64,000 nucleotides of DNA, from the NCBI RefSeq assembly GCF_003863365.1, contig NZ_RQXT01000013.1, positions 1-64,000 of the forward strand, given 5' to 3'. Positions 27,254 through 34,786 of this stretch are shown one piece after another. Position numbers and translations under genes: made by a program. Under the pieces are notes generated by a model. That model did no database searches. It was given only the letters and a program-made list of their open reading frames with translations, and was not told where the DNA came from. Positions within the stretch are counted from its first letter, which is position 1. Each line of letters begins with the position of its first letter. The DNA is from Mesorhizobium tamadayense (GTDB lineage: Bacteria > Pseudomonadota > Alphaproteobacteria > Rhizobiales > Rhizobiaceae).

Positions 27254-29911
27254 CTAGTCCAGGTTTACCGTAACCGAAACCCGGCGATTGGTGGAGCTCC
27301 CGGTTCGACTATTTTCAGGCACCACCGGCTCAAAGGTGCCCGCGCCTCGCACCAGCAGCAGTTCCGGAGCGACGCCGCGCTTGTTGAGAAGCGCACGAAC
27401 TGTCTCGGCGCGGGCGGCGCTGATCGACGCGTTGGCCGTCTCACGGCCCGTGGCGTCCGAATGGCCGGTCAGCATGAACCGCGCTGTTACGCCTGACTTG
27501 CGGGCACTTTGGGCGAATTCCTTTATTTGATCCGCCAATCTGTCGAGAACCGGCATCTGCTCTGGTCCCGGTACAACCTTGCCGGAAGAGAAGAAAATAT
27601 CGGTCGTCTGGATGGCCTGCCTCAACTGATTAAGTTCTGCAAGGTCCAGCTCACGCAGCTGTGAGACATCCATGGCCACTCCGTCCTGCGAAAGCTCCTG
27701 GGCGGCGGCCTGCGCCCGGTTGATCCAGGCGGCAGGAGCCTCGCCCGCGACAACGATGCGACCCTGGATGATCGAAAGCTGAACCGATTTCGGCGGGGTG
27801 AGCGACGCCGTCAGTCGCTTCACCACGAACTTCGGATCAAGGCTCTGATAGAATTGCCACTGTGAATGAACGCGGGCAGGATCGACCTCCGTTCCGGACA
27901 GCAGAGCTTGCGGGTCGGCAGCAAGCGGGTCTCTCAGGCCGGAAATGTAGAAATGTCCGCCCCTTGCCGTTTGTTGGGCGACGATAATTCCCGATTGGGC
28001 CTCAAGTCGCGACACATAATACTGCCAGTGCTCCGCCGCGCGTGCTTCGGGGCTTACATCACGAACCTTGGAGATGTCGAATTCCGGTCCTCCTGCCGAA
28101 AGCTGTCGGGCGGCGGCCCGCGCCCGATCTATCCAGGTGTCGGGAGCCTCACCCTCGGCAACGATGCGATCATTGACGATCGAAAGTCGTACTGTATCCG
28201 GTGGATACAGCGATGCCGTCAGCCGCTTCAACACGAACTTCGGCTCAAGGCTCTGATAGAATTGCCACTGCGAATGAACGCGGGCGGGATCGAGCTGCGT
28301 TCCGGACAACAGCGACTGCGGGTCGGCGGCAAGCGGGTCCCTCAGGCCGGCAATATAGAATTGGCCACCGCGCACCTTTTGTTCGGCAACGATGATGCCC
28401 GGCTGGGTCTCCAGTCGCGACACATAAGCCTGCCAGCGCTCCGCCTCGCGTTCCTCGGGGCTCACATCACGGACCCTGGAGATATCGAATACCGGCCCGC
28501 CTGCCGAAAGCTGCTGGGCGGCGGCCCATGCGCGGTTGATCCACGTGGCGGTAGCCTCACCCTCGGCGACGATGCGATCATTGACGATCGAAAGTCGCAC
28601 TGTATCCGGCGGAACCAGCGACGCCGTCAGCCGCTTCAACACGAACTCCGGTTCAAGGCTCTGATAGAATTGCCACTGCGAATGAACGCGGGCGGGATCG
28701 ACCTGCATTCCGGACAACAGCGACTGCGGGTCGACGGCAAGCGGGTCTCTCAGGCCGGCAATATAGAATTGGCCACCGCGTATCTTTTGTTCGGCAACGA
28801 TGATACCCGGCTGGGTCTCCAGTCGCGACACATAGGCCTGCCAGCGCTGCCCGGATTGCCAGGAAAGAAAGAACCAACCGCCTGCCGGAATCGAAACCAG
28901 CAGGACTGCCGCCAGCACCAGCCACGGAAATCCCTGGTTTGATTCCTCCTGCTTCAGTTCAACGCAGGTCTGCAACTGCGTCTCTACGCCGGCCAACTGC
29001 GAACTGTCGCCGTCAAACTGCTCTAAAGCCTGTGAGCATTCATCATGAATGCGAAGCAATACATCGCGAATTATTTCATGTAATTCCTCTGGCGGATTTC
29101 CCCGGATCACCGCGACCAAGGTCGCAAACGGTCCAACTTCCGACCAGAGACGAAGGTCGCCAAAACGGATAGTGTCCAGGCCGCTCTGCTCTTTCTCGTT
29201 AAAAGAATCTTTCACAAAATCTTGAATTGCACTAAGCATAGAAGAAATGAGTTTAGGATCTTCGCTCGTCGCATTATCGGCAGTTACATGTGCTATCAAA
29301 AGCCCGGAATTGCGGTTAATGAGAAAGACGTGCTCTACACGATAGATAAGAGAATGCTTCAGAACAACTTCCGAGAAGCTGGCTCCAGTTCTCCAAGATT
29401 CAAATCTCCACTTAAGCCCATGCCAGGTAAATATATGTCTTAAAGTTTCATTCAGCGACTGAAAGGTCTGGTCGATCTTTTCGCCGATCGACTTGCGAAT
29501 TGCCGGCAGAAACACCGGGTACAATATATCCGTCAGCGTGCGCGGGCTCTTCTGGATGGACCGTTGCACAGCCCTCTCGACAGCCGGCGCAAGGGCCTCG
29601 CCGAGTTGCGCATGAGACGCACGTGCGGCCGCACCGGGGAGAACGCCCCCCACTGCCACCGCAAGCTGCTCAGGTTCGTCGAGCAGGTGCGTAACTCGTG
29701 AAAGCTCCGAAATTTCGCGGCCGACCAGTAACTGGCGCAGCGTTTCCATGCGAGGATCGGCGGTTGGAACTCCGTCGAAACGCGCACGATAGTCCGGATC
29801 AACGTTCCGGGCAATTTCGATCAAAAGACTAGCCAGAGCCTCGCGATCAATCTCTGAATCGTTCGAAGCTGCTCTTTGAGGAAGGCTGATTGGGTCGACG
29901 GTCGACGTCAA
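27254..29911 (-). CDS. Transmembrane protein: cytoplasmic longin/roadblock-like domain, BON-like triple repeat, OmpA C-terminus
   Basis: An 885-residue protein that probably spans the inner membrane once (WLVLAAVLLVSIPAGGWFFL, about 330-349). Residues 1-325 are cytoplasmic; 187-295 (VEHVFLINRNSGLLIAHV, DTIRFGDLRLW, FATLVAVIRGNPP) look like a longin/roadblock fold, a class known to act on small GTPases. After the membrane come three 136-residue repeats (356, 492, 628), each ending in a BON-like stretch, then an OmpA peptidoglycan-binding domain (about 770-885; TGHSDATGRETANASISAAR and NRRVSV). It lies 7 bp after the coiled-coil gene and 13 bp before the GTPase gene. Confidence 0.85.
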   Translation of the reverse strand: MTSTVDPISLPQRAASNDSEIDREALASLLIEIARNVDPDYRARFDGVPTADPRMETLRQLLVGREISELSRVTHLLDEPEQLAVAVGGVLPGAAARASHAQLGEALAPAVERAVQRSIQKSPRTLTDILYPVFLPAIRKSIGEKIDQTFQSLNETLRHIFTWHGLKWRFESWRTGASFSEVVLKHSLIYRVEHVFLINRNSGLLIAHVTADNATSEDPKLISSMLSAIQDFVKDSFNEKEQSGLDTIRFGDLRLWSEVGPFATLVAVIRGNPPEELHEIIRDVLLRIHDECSQALEQFDGDSSQLAGVETQLQTCVELKQEESNQGFPWLVLAAVLLVSIPAGGWFFLSWQSGQRWQAYVSRLETQPGIIVAEQKIRGGQFYIAGLRDPLAVDPQSLLSGMQVDPARVHSQWQFYQSLEPEFVLKRLTASLVPPDTVRLSIVNDRIVAEGEATATWINRAWAAAQQLSAGGPVFDISRVRDVSPEEREAERWQAYVSRLETQPGIIVAEQKVRGGQFYIAGLRDPLAADPQSLLSGTQLDPARVHSQWQFYQSLEPKFVLKRLTASLYPPDTVRLSIVNDRIVAEGEAPDTWIDRARAAARQLSAGGPEFDISKVRDVSPEARAAEHWQYYVSRLEAQSGIIVAQQTARGGHFYISGLRDPLAADPQALLSGTEVDPARVHSQWQFYQSLDPKFVVKRLTASLTPPKSVQLSIIQGRIVVAGEAPAAWINRAQAAAQELSQDGVAMDVSQLRELDLAELNQLRQAIQTTDIFFSSGKVVPGPEQMPVLDRLADQIKEFAQSARKSGVTARFMLTGHSDATGRETANASISAARAETVRALLNKRGVAPELLLVRGAGTFEPVVPENSRTGSSTNRRVSVTVNLD
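27623..28846 (-). repeat. Three tandem 408-bp coding repeats
   Basis: Within the OmpA-like gene, three direct repeats run 28846-28439, 28438-28031 and 28030-27623 (minus strand), each encoding 136 residues. Shared blocks include VSRLETQPGIIVAEQ, GGQFYIAGLRDPLA, DPARVHSQWQFYQSLEP and LKRLTASL. Repeats 1 and 2 are nearly identical; repeat 3 is more diverged. This suggests recent duplication or gene conversion within the gene and a length that can vary between strains. Confidence 0.9.
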
Positions 29912-29918
29912 GTTCCGA

Positions 29919-30584
29919 TCAACTCCCTTTCCAGCTACGCTCCGAGTTGCTTTTGCTGCCGACGGGATCCTGATTTAGACATTTTGCAACCTCGACAAAC
30001 AGGCCAGCCAAAAGATTTCGGTCGGTCTTGACATTGCCGAGATCGGAAAACATTTTCTCCATTAGCATCTGAATGCTTTCATTCTTTTGCTTGATTTCCT
30101 CACGCAGCAAATGATCGTTTCGATTTATCCGGTCCGCAACTTCGCGCTCAAGCTCGCTCAATTGATCCGACAGCGCGCGCACCTGCTTTTCAAGCGCCTG
30201 ATTTTGCTCGCGAAGATTCCGGTCAATCTCCTTGTCGCCGTCGGCTCGCGCGTCTTTTTCGTTCCGCAATTGCGCCGCAAGCGAGTCGACCTGCTTCTTT
30301 GCATTTGACTCGTACATTTCAAGATTGCGCTTGGCCTCGGATTCGACATCCTTGAAGCGCTGCAAGACCCGTTCTTCAAGCTTGGAAAAGCGGCGGTCAT
30401 AGTCCTGCATCTGGTTGCCGAACAGCAGATCACGTATCTTGTCGACACCTACAGCGTCGCCGGGGGCCCCGCTCTCGCGAGCCTGGCCGGCCATGAAGGT
30501 CAGCCCGTTTCCGTCTGCATTACTTATCAGATTTCCGTCCGCTTTATTTGCCGAAGAAGCGGTACTCGAAGATTCCTTGGCCAT
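29919..30584 (-). CDS. Coiled-coil protein, first gene of the GTPase-cyclase operon
   Basis: A 221-residue soluble protein with no membrane segment. The first 50 residues are polar and probably disordered. Residues about 55-190 form a long heptad-patterned coiled coil (FSKLEERVLQRFKDVESEAK, EKQVRALSDQLSELEREVAD, LLREEIKQKNESIQMLMEKM). A short helical end, NLLAGLFVEVAKCLNQ, resembles a docking helix. I recognise no named family. As first gene, 7 bp from the OmpA-like gene, it may be a scaffold or an effector of the GTPase. Confidence 0.75.
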   Translation of the reverse strand: MAKESSSTASSANKADGNLISNADGNGLTFMAGQARESGAPGDAVGVDKIRDLLFGNQMQDYDRRFSKLEERVLQRFKDVESEAKRNLEMYESNAKKQVDSLAAQLRNEKDARADGDKEIDRNLREQNQALEKQVRALSDQLSELEREVADRINRNDHLLREEIKQKNESIQMLMEKMFSDLGNVKTDRNLLAGLFVEVAKCLNQDPVGSKSNSERSWKGS

Positions 30585-31036
30585 CCCTATGCCCCTTCAT
30601 TTGACCAGCTGTCACAGTGCTAATTTAGCAACTAATAAACATGTCAGCAAAATAGCCGGCCCGCAAGCCGGATTCTTCTCGGCTTAGGCCGGTCGTGCGC
30701 TCTAAACCGTCGGGCATGAGCGCTTGCCATTCAAGCCTGTCTTCAAGTCTTTTTTGCCTGCCTCTAATTCGCCCCGATCTTGACAGGGCAGTGCTGCCAT
30801 CCGATGCCGTCATCCGGTTTTGACATTCGCTGACTCTTGCCGAAGAAAACGAAAGCTCGATGATCCAGGACAATGCTGCCGCAAGGCGGTGTGGTACCGA
30901 TGTTCAATGCCGAGCAAACCATCGGCGCAACGCTTGCCGGCATCCGCCGGCAGACCTACCAGATACTGGATATAGTCGTGGTGGACGATGTTTCGGGACT
31001 CTTGTGTTCTACCGAACCAGGCGAGGGTAAGACGGC
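30585..31036. promoter_or_regulatory. Divergent intergenic region between the GTPase operon and the GT2 fusion gene
   Basis: This 452-bp gap separates the start of the minus-strand operon from the plus-strand trifunctional gene and should carry the operon's promoter. An imperfect hairpin (CCGGC, six-base loop, GCCGG) lies near 30656-30672. The right third contains a GT2 remnant, listed separately. No intact gene is present. Confidence 0.45.
30873..30998 (+). pseudogene. Glycosyltransferase family 2 N-terminal remnant
   Basis: The plus strand reads GGVVPMFNAEQTIGATLAGI, RRQTYQILDIVVVDDVS. This is the start of a GT2 (GT-A fold) enzyme, including the nucleotide-binding VVDD strand. The similarity ends there, 40 bp before the intact GT2 fusion gene, which opens with an equivalent segment (VSIVVPAHNAQVTLARAL). 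It may be the stub of a tandem paralogue after a deletion. Confidence 0.7.
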
Positions 31037-34009
31037 GTGGCGCATAATCCGTTGGTTTCAATCGTGGTTCCTGCGCACAACGCACAGGTAACGCTGGCGC
31101 GCGCACTCGACTGCCTTCTCGATCAGGAAATAGTGGATTGGGAGGCGATCATTGTCGACGACGCCTCAACGGACCGCACTCCCGCGATCATCGCCGGTTA
31201 TGTGGAGCACGATGCCCGATTTCGGACGTTGAGCTCTTGCGCGTATAGCGCCGCCGGCGCGCGCAATAGCGGGATTTCGACAGCGCGCGGCCACTGGCTC
31301 ATGTTTCTGGATGCGGACGATTGGGTGGATGCCAGCTTCCTTGCGAAAATGCTGGCCGCACTGAAAACCGCCCCCGATGCCGTCGCCGCCTATTGCGGTT
31401 CTCGGCGCGTGATGCCCGATGGCGAACTCACCCCGTCGAGCATCTCAACGGAGGTTGCGATGCAGCCCTTCGAAACATTCGCCCGCCGGTGTGCCATTCG
31501 CACTCACGCGCTGCTGGTCGACCGGGAGACAATTGTCGAGTTGGGTGGTTTCGATGTGTCGCTACACACCTGCGAGGACTGGGATCTGTGGCAGCGCCTC
31601 GCACGTCTAGGCAAAAATTGGGTGATGGTCGACGAGCCGCTCGCCTTCTATCGGACCAGCCCCAACGCGCTCAGCCGCAATTCGACGCAGATGCTGGCAG
31701 ATGCGGAAATCGTGATCGCCCGCGGCTTTTCTCCTGATCCCAGGATCAAACACCCGGCATCGGCTCACATCAATGGAGCGATCGAGGCGAACGGTGGCAG
31801 CGCTTCCGAAGCACTCGCGTGGTTCGCGTTGTGGAACGCCGCATCGGATTGCGGCCGCGGCTCGGGTTCGATCAACCCGCAGTCGCTGCGCGCGCTCCCC
31901 CCAGGACGGAAATGGGCGCGTGAGATCGCCAAGGTGGCCGTCGATGGCCTTATGGCAGGAAGCCTGTCGGTGCCAGCGCAATTGGCTGCCGGGTGGGACA
32001 GGTTCGGCGGCTCCCTCGCCGAACTGATCATCGAACTCGGCAAGGTCTGGAACAATCCCGACGCGGCTCGCCGCGTCCAGTATCACCTCGAGCAAATGCT
32101 GCTCGATGCCGACGATCTTGCTGCACCGCGAAGACTGGCGCGGACACTCGGAATTCGGGTCGACGCGCGAAATCCGACCTCGATCGAACTTCCGGAAGGA
32201 ATCGATCAAATCTATGCCTATCTGATGATGGATGGCCAAATCGAGGCTGTCGTGCAGTTCGGCGTGCTCGGGCAAGTGACGAGGCGTCATTGGATCGAAT
32301 TGATCCTGAGTTTCATGCCCGCTGAGCGGCTTGGCCTCTCCCGCTATGAGCGCATGAGGCGATCGCCTGTCCATGCGCCGCAACAGGACGCCGGCGCCGA
32401 CACGTCAAACATGTTTGCAGCCGAGGCAGTGTTGTCTATGGGGGGACGCTGGCCTGCTCGGGACAGCCACTTCGGCAAGCTCGCGCGACTGGCCGCGGAA
32501 GCGCAGGCGCTGGTTCGCTCGAGCGCCGAAGCTACAGAGCCTCTTGCAGCACCGCGCCGTGCACCGGCCGCGGATAGGAACGACAATGATCGCACGTCGT
32601 TCTGGAATCGCCGTTTCGCGATCGAGGATCCCTGGAACTACAGTTCGCCCTATGAGCAGGAAAAATATGAGCGGCAGCTCGAAATTCTGCCTGCCGGTCC
32701 CATCGGACGGGCGCTTGAGCTGGCCTGCGCGGAGGGCCACTTCACGCGGCAGCTGGCGCCGCGGGTGGGCCATTTGACCGCAACCGACATCTCCGACATA
32801 GCCATCGGGCGGGCGCGCGCGCGATGCAGCGATCAGCCGAATGTTGAGTTCGGCGTACTGGATTTCTCCGCGGACACGCTGCCGGGTGAGATGGATCTGA
32901 TCGTCTGTTCGGAAGTGCTCTACTACCTGGATGATCTCGCCGAGTTGCGGCGCATCGCCAAAAAACTCGTTGAGGCGTTGGCGCCTGGCGGCAGTTTCAT
33001 CAGCGCACACGCATTCGTGCTGCGTGACAATGTTGAAAGGACGGGCTTCGACTGGAACACATTCGGTGCACAAGCGATCTCAGAGACGCTGGCAGCAACC
33101 GAAGGCTTCGTCCTCGAGCAATCGATCCAGACCGAGCTCTATCGCATAGACCGCTTCCGCCGCCTGTCACCAGGCGAAGTGGCGACGGAACCGATGATAG
33201 ATCATGTGCCAATCCGCGCACCCATCGAAATCGGGGTCGCGCGAAATATCGTCTGGGGCGGGGCGCGGGCCTTGCGCCGCGACGTCGCGCGTAGCGAGCG
33301 GCGGCAGCGCATCCCTGTCCTCATGTATCATAGCGTCGCCGATGAAGGCCCGGCCGCGCTCGCCCGTTTTCGGCTCACGCCCGCCGCATTCGCCAGCCAG
33401 ATGGCATGGCTGCGCGCCAATGGCTTTCACGCGATTAGGTCCGAGCAGCTAGAATGGTTCATCGCCAACCGTCACCCTTTCGTTGGCCGCCCAGTGCTCA
33501 TCACCTTCGATGACGGCTTCCAGAACTTTGCCGACCATGCCTGGCCGACCTTGCGCGCGAACGACCTGACCGCGGAAGTGTTCCTGGTGACGGACTTGGT
33601 GGGTGAAAGTGCACGGTGGGATGCCTACAGCGGCCCGCCGACGCAGCTTATGGACGCCGGGACGGTACGACGCCTCGCCGGCGAAGGCGCGTTCTTCGGA
33701 AGCCATCTGGCGACGCATCGCGCGATCGATGGTCTGTCGAGCTCTGACTTGGCCGCCGAACTCCTGCGCTCTCGTATGTTCATCGAACGGTGGACCGGTC
33801 GACCAACCACGGCGTTCGCGGCACCCTTCTCGGTCACCGACCGACGGCTTGGCCGGCTGGCCAAGGAGTGCGGCTATCGGATCGGCTTCGGCGGCAGGCA
33901 CGGGTCGGCGGACCTCGATTGCGATCCCATCGACCTTCCGCGCATCGAGATTCGCGGCGATCGCTCGCTCGATGACTTTGTTGCCAATATCGAGGCCGTG
34001 CTCGAATGA
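31037..34009 (+). CDS. Trifunctional glycosyltransferase 2 / SAM methyltransferase / polysaccharide deacetylase
   Basis: A 990-residue fusion. Residues 5-230 are a GT2 transferase (VSIVVPAHNAQ, IIVDDAS, MFLDADDW). A helical linker follows. Residues about 522-720 are a class I methyltransferase of NodS type (FWNRRFAIEDPWNYSSPYEQ, LELACAEGHFT, VCSEVLYYLDD). Residues about 758-990 are a NodB-homology deacetylase with metal and catalytic motifs TFDDGF and SHLATH. Start GTG 31037 follows GAGGG. The same three activities build the Nod factor backbone as separate proteins; here they probably modify a cell-surface or exopolysaccharide. A fused family of this kind is known in alphaproteobacteria. Confidence 0.9.
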   Translation: MAHNPLVSIVVPAHNAQVTLARALDCLLDQEIVDWEAIIVDDASTDRTPAIIAGYVEHDARFRTLSSCAYSAAGARNSGISTARGHWLMFLDADDWVDASFLAKMLAALKTAPDAVAAYCGSRRVMPDGELTPSSISTEVAMQPFETFARRCAIRTHALLVDRETIVELGGFDVSLHTCEDWDLWQRLARLGKNWVMVDEPLAFYRTSPNALSRNSTQMLADAEIVIARGFSPDPRIKHPASAHINGAIEANGGSASEALAWFALWNAASDCGRGSGSINPQSLRALPPGRKWAREIAKVAVDGLMAGSLSVPAQLAAGWDRFGGSLAELIIELGKVWNNPDAARRVQYHLEQMLLDADDLAAPRRLARTLGIRVDARNPTSIELPEGIDQIYAYLMMDGQIEAVVQFGVLGQVTRRHWIELILSFMPAERLGLSRYERMRRSPVHAPQQDAGADTSNMFAAEAVLSMGGRWPARDSHFGKLARLAAEAQALVRSSAEATEPLAAPRRAPAADRNDNDRTSFWNRRFAIEDPWNYSSPYEQEKYERQLEILPAGPIGRALELACAEGHFTRQLAPRVGHLTATDISDIAIGRARARCSDQPNVEFGVLDFSADTLPGEMDLIVCSEVLYYLDDLAELRRIAKKLVEALAPGGSFISAHAFVLRDNVERTGFDWNTFGAQAISETLAATEGFVLEQSIQTELYRIDRFRRLSPGEVATEPMIDHVPIRAPIEIGVARNIVWGGARALRRDVARSERRQRIPVLMYHSVADEGPAALARFRLTPAAFASQMAWLRANGFHAIRSEQLEWFIANRHPFVGRPVLITFDDGFQNFADHAWPTLRANDLTAEVFLVTDLVGESARWDAYSGPPTQLMDAGTVRRLAGEGAFFGSHLATHRAIDGLSSSDLAAELLRSRMFIERWTGRPTTAFAAPFSVTDRRLGRLAKECGYRIGFGGRHGSADLDCDPIDLPRIEIRGDRSLDDFVANIEAVLE

Positions 34010-34087
34010 ACGAGGCCAATGTCTGGTTTTGTAGCAATTGGCTCCGCTTTTTGTTCAGTGTCCCGCCGGTTTACCTCGTTCGCAGGT

Positions 34088-34768
34088 CTATTGGGTGACT
34101 TGGGTCACGGCTGACATCAGCTCCCGCGGGCTTGGCGCCGCAAACATATATCGCCCACCCTCTGGAACCTCGGTGAAGCTCCAGCGGACGATCCCCTGCC
34201 GGTCCAGTAGGAACTGACCGATCAATTGTCCATGTCCCGTTGCCATCATCTGCTCATCGGCTTCGGTCAGTTCGTAATGGTCCCTCTTGTCGAGGAATTC
34301 GCTGGCCGCAAAAGGATCCATAGGACCGGGCAACTCGCCTGGTATGTCGACCCGCATATCCTTTGCCGCTGCCATCGAGACCTTGTACGGCCAGTTCGTC
34401 TCGTCTTGGGTGAATTCGAGATTGGGCAATCCAAAAGCACGATGTGAAGTGCGTTCAGGGTCGGAGGCTGCAAGCAGATTCGGCATCGGGTGGTAGCGGA
34501 AATAGAGACGCGCCCGTTCGATCGGCGTGTTGACCACCGTCAGGCTTTGCACGCCCTTTTCGCGCAGCTCCGGATCAAGCCGCGCCTGGGCGGCGATATG
34601 GCGCCGGCAAAACGCACAATGCAGACCTCGAAACAGGCCGACCAGCACCGGTTTTTGTCCGCGAAAGTCATCAAGCGCGATCTTGCCTTCCTGGGTAATG
34701 GCGTCGAGTACTACGTTTGGCGCACGATCGCCCGGTTGAAGCGGTACCAAGTCAATACGCGCGGACAT
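34088..34768 (-). CDS. Peroxiredoxin-like (AhpC/TSA, redoxin) protein
   Basis: A 226-residue cytoplasmic thioredoxin-fold protein. The motif FRGLHCAFCRRH (CxxC, near residue 50) replaces the single peroxidatic Cys of typical AhpC, so it may be a thiol oxidoreductase as well as a peroxidase. Other family strands are PGDRAPNVVLDAI, KPVLVGLF and GQFLLDRQGIVRW. ATG 34768 follows GGGAGG; a TTG two codons upstream is less likely. It lies 18 bp after the zinc-ribbon cyclase gene on the same strand, so the two are probably co-transcribed, which hints at a redox link. Confidence 0.82.
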   Translation of the reverse strand: MSARIDLVPLQPGDRAPNVVLDAITQEGKIALDDFRGQKPVLVGLFRGLHCAFCRRHIAAQARLDPELREKGVQSLTVVNTPIERARLYFRYHPMPNLLAASDPERTSHRAFGLPNLEFTQDETNWPYKVSMAAAKDMRVDIPGELPGPMDPFAASEFLDKRDHYELTEADEQMMATGHGQLIGQFLLDRQGIVRWSFTEVPEGGRYMFAAPSPRELMSAVTQVTQ

Positions 34769-34786
34769 TTCCAACCTCCCACCCGG

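Noticed and set aside
27623..28846. Tandem repeats considered as a CRISPR array or satellite
   Set aside because: The period is 408 bp, in frame and coding, without spacers.
30656..30672. CCGGC/GCCGG hairpin as a terminator
   Set aside because: Only five base pairs, no U-run and located between divergent genes, where no transcript should end.
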